DNA of 64,000 nucleotides, from positions 186,001 to 250,000 of the forward strand of contig JAUIHI010000006.1 in the NCBI GenBank assembly GCA_030432295.1, read 5' to 3'. Shown here one piece after another: positions 1-8,218 of the stretch (its first letter is position 1; each line of letters opens with the position of its first letter). This DNA comes from Anaerolineae bacterium. Its GTDB lineage: Bacteria; Chloroflexota; Anaerolineae; Caldilineales; Caldilineaceae. Both the position numbers and the translations under genes were made by a program. Under the pieces are notes generated by a model that saw nothing but the letters and a program-made list of their open reading frames with translations, had not been told where the DNA came from and searched no databases.

Positions 1-2
1 AG

Positions 3-1187
3 GAATTGGTCTGGGAAGGGCTGGCCGGGATGATCGATCCGCCCCGGACTGAGGCCAGGGAGGCCGTGGCCCAGGCCCGGAGTGCAGGCATTCGCACAAT
101 TATGATTACCGGTGACCACCAATTGACCGCCCTGGCCATCGCAAAGGAACTGGGCATCGCGGCTGCGGATGACCGGGCTGTGGCCGGGCAAGAACTGGCC
201 GAGATGGACGAGCCAACACTGGCTGCCACTGTGCGGGAGGTGAATGTCTATGCCCGGGTCAACCCGGCCCACAAATTGCGCATTGTGCGGGCGCTGAAGG
301 CCCAGGGCGAAGTAGTGGCGATGACCGGCGACGGGGTGAACGACGCGCCCGCGCTGCGCCAGGCCGACATCGGCGTGGCAATGGGCATCACCGGCACGGA
401 TGTGAGCAAAGAGGCGGCAGATATGATTCTGTCCGACGACAACTTCGCCACAATTGTGGCCGCGATTGGCGAAGGACGGGCCATTCTGGACAATGTGCGC
501 AAGTTCATCCGCTATCTCCTCAGCAGCAACGCGGGGGAGGTGCTGACGATCTTCGGCGGTATGCTGGTGGCGGGTCTGCTAGGGCTGTACACCGACGAGG
601 GCACGCTTCTTCTCCCCCTGCTGGCTGTGCAGATTCTCTGGATCAATCTGGTCACAGACGGCGGCCCCGCCCTGGCTCTGGGGCTGGACACACCGGAGTC
701 CGGGCTGATGGAGCGCCCACCCCGGAGCGCCGACGAAGGCATTATCACCCGCGGGATGTGGGTACAGGTCGGGTTGGTGGGGCTGGTGATGATGACTGGC
801 ACGCTGCTGGTTTTCGATGCCTATCTGCCCGACGGACTCTTCACTTTTGCCTGGCTGGCCGCCGATGGAGAGGAGTCTGTCAGCTACGCACGCACGGTTG
901 CTTTCACTACACTTGTCCTTTTTCAGCTTTTCAATGTCTTCAACTGCCGCAGCCAACAGAAAAGCGCGCTGAACGGACAATTCCTGCAAAATGGCTGGCT
1001 CTGGCTGGCCGTTGTCGGTAGCCTTCTGCTCCAATCTGTGATACTCTATGTGCCGTCACTACAACGGGCTTTTGAGGTCACGGCACTCTCTGCCCTGGAC
1101 TGGCTGGTGGCTGTTGTCGTCGCCAGTTCGGTCCTGCTTTTGATGGAGACTATCAAACGCAACCAGTGGGTGGGGACGCGCAACTGA
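3..1187 (+). CDS. Ca2+-type P-type ATPase, C-terminal part (cut by window edge)
   Basis: The frame is open from the left edge, so the start, the actuator domain and the DKTGT phosphorylation site lie outside the window. What remains is the end of the P domain (MITGDH, then TGDGVNDAP) followed by about six hydrophobic segments. SSNAGEV and NLVTDG in the membrane part match the SERCA-type M5 Glu and M6 Asn/Thr/Asp that bind calcium. Known for the family: such pumps export Ca2+ (sometimes Mn2+) using ATP. I infer a PacL-like type IIA pump in the cytoplasmic membrane. Heavy-metal P1B pumps are unlikely because the CPx motif is absent and there are many C-terminal helices. The gene ends with TGA about 70 bases before the next gene. 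Confidence 0.93.
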   Translation, partial: ELVWEGLAGMIDPPRTEAREAVAQARSAGIRTIMITGDHQLTALAIAKELGIAAADDRAVAGQELAEMDEPTLAATVREVNVYARVNPAHKLRIVRALKAQGEVVAMTGDGVNDAPALRQADIGVAMGITGTDVSKEAADMILSDDNFATIVAAIGEGRAILDNVRKFIRYLLSSNAGEVLTIFGGMLVAGLLGLYTDEGTLLLPLLAVQILWINLVTDGGPALALGLDTPESGLMERPPRSADEGIITRGMWVQVGLVGLVMMTGTLLVFDAYLPDGLFTFAWLAADGEESVSYARTVAFTTLVLFQLFNVFNCRSQQKSALNGQFLQNGWLWLAVVGSLLLQSVILYVPSLQRAFEVTALSALDWLVAVVVASSVLLLMETIKRNQWVGTRN

Positions 1188-1254
1188 CGAACGAATCGCC
1201 CAAAAAAGCAGGTTGCTGGCGCAGCTCCGCTTTCACTGAAATGGAGAATAAGCC

Positions 1255-1707
1255 ATGTCTGTCTGGTTTGAAGGATCGAGCGAAATCGAATGCACTTTGC
1301 AACAGGTGAAGGATTCCCTGGAAGATTACGGCGCGCATTATACGGGCGTCATCAGTCTGATGCCGGGGCTGACAAGCGTTGCGTTGGTGGAGCAGGGAAG
1401 CGACTTTGTGACTATCCAAACCAATGAGGGGCTGATGAAGCGCACGAATATATCCAAGCGCGTCGAGGCGGATCGTCTGGTGATGGAATTCGATGAAGAG
1501 TATGCGGCCGGGCGAATGGTCACGGCGAAGTCCCATTTCTTGGACGAATTCACGGCGAGTGGCAGCGGCGTCACCTATCGCACAGTCATCAGCGATCTCG
1601 ATGCTCCCGGATTCCTGGGCTTCTTCTACCGCAATTTTGGCAAATCCAACATAGGGAATGCTTTCTTGCACTCCTACAAAAGCTACTTCGAGAAGCAAAC
1701 GCCGTAA
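1255..1707 (+). CDS. SRPBCC/START-like small protein
   Basis: A 150-residue soluble protein with no signal peptide or membrane segment. Alternating beta segments followed by a C-terminal helix (FLHSYKSYFEK) are typical of SRPBCC/Bet v1-like ligand-binding folds, but no catalytic motif is visible. A GGAG ribosome site lies about 8 bases before the ATG. It follows the P-ATPase by about 70 bases on the same strand and could be cotranscribed with it. No function is assigned; the fold assignment is by pattern only. The alternative is an uncharacterised conserved protein of another alpha/beta fold. Confidence 0.7.
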   Translation: MSVWFEGSSEIECTLQQVKDSLEDYGAHYTGVISLMPGLTSVALVEQGSDFVTIQTNEGLMKRTNISKRVEADRLVMEFDEEYAAGRMVTAKSHFLDEFTASGSGVTYRTVISDLDAPGFLGFFYRNFGKSNIGNAFLHSYKSYFEKQTP

Positions 1708-1730
1708 ATTTAATTGGTGTGTTCATTTTG

Positions 1731-1776
1731 AGTTGGGCAGAGGAGCAGGCACGCCCACGCGCCTGCTCCTCCAACT
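1731..1776 (+). terminator. hairpin after SRPBCC-like gene, possible terminator
   Basis: A 10-bp perfect stem (1741-1750 with 1761-1770, AGGAGCAGGC) is extended by an outer AGTTGG/CCAACT pair at 1731-1736 and 1771-1776, with a small bulge. A short T-run (TTTT) follows three bases later. It could be a rho-independent terminator or one of the many intergenic palindromes of this genome. Confidence 0.45.
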
Positions 1777-1824
1777 GGTTTTGCATACACCCAAATTTGA
1801 GTTTCAAGCTTTCGGGACACTCCG

Positions 1825-2523
1825 ATGACACGCAATCAAACCATCAGTCTGGCGGCGGCGATTGGGATCGTCGCCGTTCTCGCGGGCTTCTTTTTTTTCA
1901 ACAATCGCACACCAACCGCAGCCCAATTGCCGGATCGGATGGCCGGGGCGCTGGAGGGGATGAAGACTGTCCAGGGCCGGGTGGATGTAACCCAAGGCAC
2001 TGTCACCCTGGAGCAGGAGTTCTGGTCCCAGCCGCCCACATTTATGCGGGCCGAAGTGGATAAAGGGCCGGCGGGCTTCCAGGGCACGATTGTTGTACTG
2101 GATGAGAAAGAGACGTGGGTCTACGTGCCCGCCTTGGGGCTGGTGACAGTGGCCGACCGGGAGAATACGCCGACGAACGACGCGGGACAGGTGGGCACAT
2201 CCTATCTGGAAACCCTGGCCGCTGATGTGGAGGCGGCCCTGCGCACCAGTACAGATGTACAGATTGTCGGCGAGGAACAGGCCGCGGGCCGTCCGGCATT
2301 GCGAGTGCAGCTTTTTGTGGACCCGACGGACACGCCCTTCGGCGCGGGCCAGTTGACCGTCTGGCTGGACAAGCGCTTCTACTATCCCCTGGCCGTGGAG
2401 GGGGACAACGGCTTCAGTCTGCGCTTTGAGTTTGCCCGCTTCAACCAGGAGATCGACCCGGCCACGTGGGTCTTTGTGCCGCCGCCGGGGGCTACTGTGC
2501 GCCGGGTGGGGGGGAGTCAGTGA
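1825..2523 (+). CDS. membrane-anchored LolA-like protein
   Basis: 232 residues. A hydrophobic segment at about residues 8-26 (AAAIGIVAVLAGFFFF) acts as an uncleaved signal anchor. The rest is exported and rich in beta strands: repeated short strands such as GRVDVTQGTVTLEQEFW and the late WVFVPPPGATV resemble the LolA/LppX/RseB fold, which binds lipids or lipoproteins. There is no lipobox. It stands alone between the SRPBCC-like gene and an MFS transporter. The start is the only ATG that keeps the anchor, although its ribosome site is weak. The ligand and role are unknown, and the fold assignment is an inference. Confidence 0.65.
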   Translation: MTRNQTISLAAAIGIVAVLAGFFFFNNRTPTAAQLPDRMAGALEGMKTVQGRVDVTQGTVTLEQEFWSQPPTFMRAEVDKGPAGFQGTIVVLDEKETWVYVPALGLVTVADRENTPTNDAGQVGTSYLETLAADVEAALRTSTDVQIVGEEQAAGRPALRVQLFVDPTDTPFGAGQLTVWLDKRFYYPLAVEGDNGFSLRFEFARFNQEIDPATWVFVPPPGATVRRVGGSQ

Positions 2524-2526
2524 GTA

Positions 2527-2601
2527 GTAACCAGTGAGCAGTAATCGGTAATCACCGGTCGAGCGGAAGTCCACTGGTGACTGATTACTGTTCACCGTTT
2601 A
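2527..2601. repeat. imperfect inverted repeat
   Basis: The arm 2527-2547 (GTAACCAGTGAGCAGTAATC...) pairs with 2581-2601 with a few transitions. It fills the gap between the LolA-like gene and the MFS gene. It is built of GTGA-CAGTAATC-type words and has no T-run, so it looks like a dispersed palindromic element rather than a terminator. Confidence 0.6.
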
Positions 2602-2632
2602 CTTCCCTTTACCCACTCCAACAGGACCCCCA

Positions 2633-3841
2633 ATGGCAAAGAAGACCCGTCGCTTTCAGATTTCTACTGTACCCCAACTGCTGGCCGCGTCGATTACGAC
2701 CCGGCTGGCAACCGATACCACCACCCAACTTTTTAACCCCTTTCTTGTCACAATCGCGGCGGGGCTGGGCCTGGATGTGCTGACAATGGGCCGTCTGGTC
2801 AGCCTGCGCAGTCTGATGGGGCTGGGATCGCCCCTCTTCGGCAGCGCGGCCGACCGCTTCGGCTACCGGCGGGTGATGCGCTTTGGCCTGCTCCTGGCCG
2901 CGCTGGGGATGTTCGCTATCGGCAGCGGCGGCGGGCTGGTCACAGTAGTCATTGGGATGATCCTCTCCGGTATCGGTCTCAGCGCATTCGTACCCACCCT
3001 GCAAGCCTATATGAGCGCGCGTCTGCCCTATCATCAGCGGGCACGGGGCATCGGTATTCTGGAATACGCCTGGGCGCTGGCCGGGATCGTCGGCCTCTTC
3101 GCTATGGGATTTCTCTTTGAAGGGGTGGGCTGGCAAGCGCCCTTTTTTGTGTTGGGCGCGTGGATTCTTGCTGGGTGGGGGCTGTTTGCCTTCTTCCCCT
3201 CGGCCCGCAGCGACGGATCGCCGACCCAAACTCCGACCACAACGCTCTTTTCCGGCGGGCTGCGCGGCTTTTTCGATCTCGGCCCCAACCGGCGTTCGGC
3301 CTATGCGGTGATCGTCTCGGCTGCGCTGCTCTTTTTCGCCCAGTTCCACGTCATCATCGCCCACGGTGCCTGGCTGGAAGCCGAATACGGCCTGGGGCCG
3401 GCCCTGCTCGGCTCGGTGGCTCTGGCCCAGGGGCTGGCGGATCTGTGCGGCAGTGTGCTGGTGTCGATTATTACGGACAAAGTGGGCAAGAAACGGTCCG
3501 TGCAGGCGGGGATGCTGGGCGCGCTGCTGGTCTTCATTGCCCTGCCTTTTGTCAATGTGGGGCTGTGGCCGGTCATCGCCAGTCTTGTGCTCCTGCGCTT
3601 CGCTTTCGAGTTCGGGATCGTCGCCAACATCTCCCTGGCCAGCGAGCAGGCCCCGGACCGGCGGGGAAAGGTGATGACATTGGCCGCGGCCTTCAATCTG
3701 TTGGGGGCGACGATTACCGGCTTCTCCGGTCCCTGGGCCTACACCACTTTCGGCGTCTGGGGGCTGGGACCGGTGGCGGCGGTCTGCACGGCAGTCGGGC
3801 TGGTCCTGCTCACCGTCTGGGGGCAGGAAGGCACGGAGTAA
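2633..3841 (+). CDS. MFS transporter
   Basis: 402 residues with about 12 hydrophobic segments, the usual length of the major facilitator family. The loop between helices 2 and 3 has GSAADRFGYRRVM, the classic G-x-x-x-D-R-x-G-R-R motif, and a second copy-like loop (DKVGKKRSVQ) follows helix 8. It sits in the cytoplasmic membrane. The substrate cannot be told from sequence, and neighbouring genes give no hint. An AGGA site lies six bases before the ATG. Confidence 0.88.
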   Translation: MAKKTRRFQISTVPQLLAASITTRLATDTTTQLFNPFLVTIAAGLGLDVLTMGRLVSLRSLMGLGSPLFGSAADRFGYRRVMRFGLLLAALGMFAIGSGGGLVTVVIGMILSGIGLSAFVPTLQAYMSARLPYHQRARGIGILEYAWALAGIVGLFAMGFLFEGVGWQAPFFVLGAWILAGWGLFAFFPSARSDGSPTQTPTTTLFSGGLRGFFDLGPNRRSAYAVIVSAALLFFAQFHVIIAHGAWLEAEYGLGPALLGSVALAQGLADLCGSVLVSIITDKVGKKRSVQAGMLGALLVFIALPFVNVGLWPVIASLVLLRFAFEFGIVANISLASEQAPDRRGKVMTLAAAFNLLGATITGFSGPWAYTTFGVWGLGPVAAVCTAVGLVLLTVWGQEGTE

Positions 3842-3852
3842 ACAAAAAGCGT

Positions 3853-3952
3853 GAGTCTACTGCAAAAAGGCTAAAAACCGAGTTTTTGAGACCGAATCAC
3901 TCCTGGAAACCCGGGCAATCTACACAAAATACTCGGTTTTTGTAGTAGGCTC
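3853..3952. repeat. nested inverted repeat of about 100 bp
   Basis: AAAAACCGAGT (3873-3883) pairs perfectly with 3931-3941. An outer GAGTCTACTGCAAAAA (3853-3868) pairs with 3937-3952 with two mismatches, so two pairings compete for the same right arm. It occupies the gap between the MFS gene and the epimerase. The structure suggests a MITE-like or REP-like element. Confidence 0.6.
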
Positions 3953-4026
3953 ATTCGTTTTATCCGCGTTTATCAGAGTTCATCAGTGGCTCTTCTTTTG
4001 GTTCACATTCAGAAAGGAACTCTCCT

Positions 4027-5016
4027 ATGAAAGTCCTCTTTATCGGCGGTACAGGCAAAATCAGCTCCGCGTGTTCGGCGTTGGCTGTGGAACGGGGCAT
4101 CGATCTCTACTTCCTCAACCGGGGCCAGACCGACCGGCCTGTGCCCGCTGGCGTGAAAGTGCTGACCGGCGACATCCGCAACCCGGAATCGGCCAAAGCA
4201 GCCCTGGGCGACCACACCTTCGACGCCGTGGTCAATTGGATCGTCTTCACACCCGATCAGATCGAAAGCGATCTGGCCCTCTTCCGGGGGCGCACAGGCC
4301 AGTACGTCTTCATCAGCTCGGCCTCGGCCTATCAGACCCCGCCCGCCCATCTGCCCGTGACTGAATCAACGCCCCTGGACAACCCCTACTGGGAATATTC
4401 CCAAAACAAAATTGCCTGTGAAGAGCGGCTGATGCGGGCCTATCGGGAAGAGAAGTTTCCCATCACAATTGTGCGCCCCAGCCACACCTACGATCGCACG
4501 ATGCTGCCTTTCCAGGGCGGTTGGACCCACATCCACCGGATGCGCCAGGGCAAGCCGGTCATCGTCCACGGCGACGGAACCTCCCTGTGGACCCTCACCC
4601 ATCATCGGGACTTTGCCAAAGGCTTTGTGCCTCTGCTGGGCAACAGCCACGCCATCGGCGACAGCTTCCACATCACATCGGACGAGACGCTGAACTGGAA
4701 TCAGATTGCCCAGATTTTGGCCGACGCCGCCGGGGTGGAAGCAAAGATTGTGCATATGGCGTCGGATTACATCAACGCCTGGGATGCCCGCTGGGGCGCG
4801 GGGCTGTTGGGGGATAAGTCGGCCAGTATGGTTTTTGACAACACGAAAATCAAGCGGCTGGTTCCCGACTTCGCCTGCACAATCCCCTTCTCCCACGGCG
4901 CACGGGAGGTCATCGCCTGGTTCGACGCAGACCCGGCCCGGCAGGTGGTGGACACTGCGCTGGATGAATTACAGGACCGGATGATTGCAGCGTATGAGGC
5001 AGCGCTGCCGAAGTAG
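4027..5016 (+). CDS. NAD-dependent epimerase/dehydratase (extended SDR)
   Basis: 329 residues. The N-terminus MKVLFIGGTGKIS is an atypical Rossmann glycine motif (GGTGxIS rather than GxxGxxG), common in the CSP41/isoflavone-reductase-like SDRs. The active-site region has SSASAY followed by YSQNK (Y-x-x-x-K). The C-terminal half has the sugar-nucleotide-type pattern (HTYDRTMLP, then THHRDFAKGFVPLLG). Family knowledge suggests oxidation, reduction or epimerisation of a sugar nucleotide, or an RNA-binding role as in chloroplast CSP41; the substrate is unknown. It is a single gene flanked by two palindromic gaps. Confidence 0.85.
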   Translation: MKVLFIGGTGKISSACSALAVERGIDLYFLNRGQTDRPVPAGVKVLTGDIRNPESAKAALGDHTFDAVVNWIVFTPDQIESDLALFRGRTGQYVFISSASAYQTPPAHLPVTESTPLDNPYWEYSQNKIACEERLMRAYREEKFPITIVRPSHTYDRTMLPFQGGWTHIHRMRQGKPVIVHGDGTSLWTLTHHRDFAKGFVPLLGNSHAIGDSFHITSDETLNWNQIAQILADAAGVEAKIVHMASDYINAWDARWGAGLLGDKSASMVFDNTKIKRLVPDFACTIPFSHGAREVIAWFDADPARQVVDTALDELQDRMIAAYEAALPK

Positions 5017-5079
5017 GTTGGGTGAATCCCACGCGGACAACTTTCCATACAGTTCAAGGGTGTAGGGGATTCACCCAAC
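5017..5079. repeat. 14-bp inverted repeat
   Basis: GTTGGGTGAATCCC at 5017-5030 pairs perfectly with 5066-5079, starting one base after the epimerase stop. Another hairpin with the same GTTGGGT start follows 20 bases later, so the two look like tandem members of one family. Confidence 0.75.
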
Positions 5080-5098
5080 AGCGCACGATTACTCGCTT

Positions 5099-5159
5099 GT
5101 TGGGTTCTTGCCGCACACGTTCGAGGGCGTTTTATCTTTCGCTGCGGCAAGAACCCAAC
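5099..5159. repeat. 17-bp perfect inverted repeat
   Basis: GTTGGGTTCTTGCCGCA at 5099-5115 pairs perfectly with 5143-5159 around a 27-base loop. Its outer words (GTTGGGT/ACCCAAC) match the hairpin just before it and resemble dispersed GTTGGGT repeats known from cyanobacteria. There is no T-run. Confidence 0.8.
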
Positions 5160-5208
5160 CTACGAATCTGTCGCGTCAGGGGAAAAGACAGTACGAAGGA
5201 TTCCGTAT

Positions 5209-5421
5209 ATGAGAGACGAATACGATTTCTCCGATTCTAAACCCAATCCCTATGCCCAGCAGCTACGCCGCCCGGTGACGATTCGTCTGGGGGTAGATGT
5301 CATCGACTATTTCCGCGCCCAGGCGGAAGAGACGGGCATCCCCTACCAAACGCTAATCAATCTCTATCTCAAAGACTGTGTGCGCGCCCAGCGAAAACTG
5401 GAAATGCAATGGGCTGCTTGA
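5209..5421 (+). CDS. BrnA-like ribbon-helix-helix protein (orphan antitoxin)
   Basis: 70 residues. The core is a short beta strand (PVTIRLGVDVI) followed by two helices ending in YQTLINLYLKDC, the pattern of the BrnA/DUF4415 antitoxins of the MetJ/Arc fold. Such proteins bind DNA and neutralise a BrnT RNase encoded just upstream. No BrnT-like frame is visible on either side: upstream is palindromic repeat, downstream a convergent peptidase. AAGGA lies eight bases before the ATG. I infer a solitary antitoxin or regulator. Confidence 0.75.
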   Translation: MRDEYDFSDSKPNPYAQQLRRPVTIRLGVDVIDYFRAQAEETGIPYQTLINLYLKDCVRAQRKLEMQWAA

Positions 5422-5425
5422 ATCG

Positions 5426-6613
5426 TTACTTTCCCCCGCAATACCCCACCGCTGTCAGCGCATAGACCTCCGCCACCCGCACCAGATCGACCAGGGAGAC
5501 TTCTTCGTTGAGAGTGTGCGCGCCGGTGGCCGCGGGGCCGTGGCTGAGCGGGGTGATGCCCGCCAGCCCGGCGAAGGTGTTGCCGTCGTCCACAAAGGGT
5601 TTGCGACCCAGAGGCAGAGGCGCGCCGGTTACTGCTGTGTGCGCGTTTTGGAAAGCCGCCAGCAGCGGATCGTCCGCATCCACAGCGTAGGCTTCTCCCT
5701 GCACTTCAAAATCAAATTCGATGGATGTGCCGGTTTCGTCAGCCACCTGCGCCAGGAGATCGGCGAACTCCGCCTGCACTTCTGCCGCGGCGTTGGGTGT
5801 TACCCAGCGCCGCGTCCCTTTGAGTGTACAGAGCACAGCCGCCTGATTGAAGATTTCTCCACAGTGGAATTGGCCCAAAAAAACCGAATCGTGTCCGGTG
5901 ACGGGATGGGTGATGCCGCTGAGTCTTGTGTGTAACTCCTGCAAGCGGCGCGCCACCAGTACCCCCGCGGCCAGCACATCGGGCAATCCTTCGGGCCGCA
6001 ACACTTCGTGGCACGGCTCGCCCTCGCGCTGGATACGAATCTCGAAGATTGCCATTCCCCGCGCGGCCACAGGCAGGGGGTCGGCCAGATATTCGGGGAG
6101 CAGCACCCCATCCCCCACAGTGCCTTCTCGAATCAGCGCCTCCACCTGGCGACGGTCTCCCCACGGCCCTTCGTGATGGTCGTGGGCGGTGAGCAGAACG
6201 CTGCCAGCTTTGAGTGTGCCGGTCTCCCGCAGCACCCGCAGGGCCTCCACAAAGGCGGCGATGCCCCCTTTCATATCCGAAGAACCGGAGCCGTATAGAT
6301 AGCCGTTCTCCTGGCGGGGGGGCACGAAAGGCAGATGCACAGTGTCCAGATGGCCGTCGAACTGGAGGGTGCGTCCGGTTGCGCCGCTCTCCAGACGCAC
6401 GACGACCGCCGGGGCTTCGGGCCAGTCCGCGATGGGGCGCTCCACCGCAAAGCCATCTACGGTCAGAATTTCGGCCAGCCGATCCGCCACCGCGCCCGCG
6501 CTGCGGGTGGGACTGGGCACGGCGATCAGGGCCAGCGCTGTATCCGCCAATCGCTGTGGATTGACCGCGGCGCGAATCGCATCGCGGGTTATGAGCAAAT
6601 CTGAATCGGTCAC
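5426..6613 (-). CDS. M20 family metallopeptidase
   Basis: 395 residues, starting at a GTG. Metal and catalytic motifs of the M20/ArgE-DapE family are in order: GHLDTV (His and Asp), SGSSDMKGG (second Asp), then HDHHEGPWGD (general base and metal Glu), and a late SHGPAATGAH with the final His. Family members cleave N-acyl amino acids or dipeptides in the cytoplasm using two Zn or Co ions. It lies 50 bases after a PLP amino-acid decarboxylase on the same strand, so a role in amino-acid or polyamine-precursor processing is plausible. The exact substrate is not predictable. Confidence 0.87.
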   Translation of the reverse strand: MTDSDLLITRDAIRAAVNPQRLADTALALIAVPSPTRSAGAVADRLAEILTVDGFAVERPIADWPEAPAVVVRLESGATGRTLQFDGHLDTVHLPFVPPRQENGYLYGSGSSDMKGGIAAFVEALRVLRETGTLKAGSVLLTAHDHHEGPWGDRRQVEALIREGTVGDGVLLPEYLADPLPVAARGMAIFEIRIQREGEPCHEVLRPEGLPDVLAAGVLVARRLQELHTRLSGITHPVTGHDSVFLGQFHCGEIFNQAAVLCTLKGTRRWVTPNAAAEVQAEFADLLAQVADETGTSIEFDFEVQGEAYAVDADDPLLAAFQNAHTAVTGAPLPLGRKPFVDDGNTFAGLAGITPLSHGPAATGAHTLNEEVSLVDLVRVAEVYALTAVGYCGGK

Positions 6614-6663
6614 GATAGACTCTCTTTCTGGCAGAATGGATCTGTAAAATCCGTGTCCGTTTT

Positions 6664-7812
6664 TTACATCGGCGGCAGTTCGTGGCTGTCGTCGATGTAG
6701 ACAATTTTGTCGCTGTAGTGTCCATTGAAGCGGGTGCGCCCGCCCAGGCTGTAGGCCCCGATGTGGCCGAATTCCAGATAGTCGCCGGTGTCGATGTCTT
6801 CGGGCAGATCGACCGCGCCGGGCAACTGATCCGTGGAATCGCAGGTGGGGCCGAGCAGCCGGAAGGAGCGCTGTTCGCCCCCATTCAGTGGCTGGCCTTT
6901 GCGGTAGGCGCGCACGGGGTAGCGGTTGTGCCCCTCGAAACGCAGCTCCCAGAAAGCGCCGTACAGCCCGTCATTGATGTATAGCCGGTCATCCTTGCGC
7001 AGCAGCACTTCGACCAGCGCGGAGAGACCCGGCGCGGCCAGGGCGCGGCCCGGTTCGCCCAAAATCTCGCCCCCTTCGGCCAGGGGCAGGGCGCGGATAC
7101 CCTCGCGAATCACATCAAAATAGTCGTCCAGCGGGGGCATCACATAGCCGGGATAGGAGCGGGGGTAGCCGCCGCCGATGTCCACCAGACGCAGACGGAA
7201 GGGCAGCTCCGCCAGCACATCCGCGGCGACGCCCAGCGCGTGGCGATAGGCTTCCGGGCTGCGCACAGAAGAACCCACATTGAAGGCCAGGGCCGGTTCT
7301 GCGCCCAGCAGGGCAATTTCCCGGATCAGTTCTGGGATATCCCGGGGTTCCGCGCCGAATTTGGCCGAGAGATCGTAGATGGCCGAGTTGTGATGGACGG
7401 CCATACGGGCGAAGACGACTGACTTTTTCATGTCGATCTCTCCGGCCAGCAGTTCCAGCCCCTTCGGGTGATCGACGACAAAGTGGCGCACGCCGTACTG
7501 CTCCTGGGCGGCCCGGGCCGCGCCACGCAGCCGCACGGGAACCATAAAATAGCACTTTGCGCCAGGGCAGTTTTCGCTGACAAGAGCGACCTCCGGCAGG
7601 GAGGCACAGTCAAAATCGGTGATACCGGCCTGATGCATCAGGCGCACCACCGCAGGATCGTCGTTGGCTTTGACGGCGTAGAGGACACGGCCCGGAAAGC
7701 CCTGGAGAAAGCTCCGGGTGGAGTCGGCATAGACGTGGGGGTAGACGCAATAGACGGGCACTTCGGGTTGCCAAGCGTGCAACAGATCACGAACACTCTG
7801 ATAGCTGTTCAA
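6664..7812 (-). CDS. PLP-dependent ornithine/lysine/diaminopimelate-type decarboxylase (fold III)
   Basis: 382 residues. YAVKAN near residue 46 holds the Schiff-base lysine. DIGGGYPRSYP and GEPGRALAA bind the PLP phosphate. GPTCDSTD near residue 323 carries the catalytic Cys and Asp used by ornithine decarboxylases. The FNVGSS segment corresponds to FHVGSG of the eukaryote-type enzymes, which favours ornithine or lysine over diaminopimelate. The likely product is putrescine or cadaverine. The start appears to be TTG (no ATG upstream in frame), so the exact N-terminus is uncertain. It is followed by the M20 peptidase on the same strand. Confidence 0.86.
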   Translation of the reverse strand: MNSYQSVRDLLHAWQPEVPVYCVYPHVYADSTRSFLQGFPGRVLYAVKANDDPAVVRLMHQAGITDFDCASLPEVALVSENCPGAKCYFMVPVRLRGAARAAQEQYGVRHFVVDHPKGLELLAGEIDMKKSVVFARMAVHHNSAIYDLSAKFGAEPRDIPELIREIALLGAEPALAFNVGSSVRSPEAYRHALGVAADVLAELPFRLRLVDIGGGYPRSYPGYVMPPLDDYFDVIREGIRALPLAEGGEILGEPGRALAAPGLSALVEVLLRKDDRLYINDGLYGAFWELRFEGHNRYPVRAYRKGQPLNGGEQRSFRLLGPTCDSTDQLPGAVDLPEDIDTGDYLEFGHIGAYSLGGRTRFNGHYSDKIVYIDDSHELPPM

Positions 7813-8218
7813 AGGTGGTAGGTCCTACTCTCTGAATGGTTGTTTGAATAAAAGTACGGTTGCCTCCTGTCTCTGATGACTGCCGCCTGCAACCGGTGGC
7901 GGTTCCGGGTGTGGATTCTTCTGGTTTTTGTATGCCCAGCTTTTCCTCACAACCCATCGGATCGAATCATAGCACAGCGCGCTGGGGGGTCAAGTAGGCG
8001 GAGGCTCAAATCTTCTGGTGCGTCCCAAAATGAGGGGAACCGATTCCGGGAATCGACCAAACCAACTTTCGATTGACGAGATCGCCCGGTCGATTCCCGG
8101 AATCAGCGAACTGTTCCCCCATCTGGGATGCACCAAATTTTCTCCCCGCGTGAACTTTTGCAGATTTTCCGCTACAATGACTTCCGTCAACTGTTATCCC
8201 ACTATCAGGAGCAGACCG
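7813..8218. other. divergent intergenic region with a long palindrome
   Basis: 406 bases separate the leftward decarboxylase from the rightward DUF6298-like gene. The left half shows no convincing gene. The right half is taken up by the palindrome at 8017-8134. Promoters for both genes must lie here, but I see no clear -35/-10 pair. Confidence 0.6.
8017..8134. repeat. 118-bp palindromic element
   Basis: GATTCCGGGAATCGACC at 8042-8058 pairs perfectly with 8088-8104. The symmetry continues imperfectly outward to GGTGCGTCCCA (8017-8027) paired with TGGGATGCACC (8124-8134). The ends and length resemble a non-autonomous mobile element. The element ends 84 bases before the next ATG. Confidence 0.75.

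Noticed and set aside
5022-5240. 72-codon frame as a possible BrnT toxin for the BrnA-like gene
   Set aside because: It lies in the palindromic repeats, overlaps the antitoxin start and lacks BrnT features.
8018-8218. Longer N-terminus for the DUF6298-like gene
   Set aside because: The extra codons are the palindromic repeat; the ATG at 8219 has a strong ribosome site.
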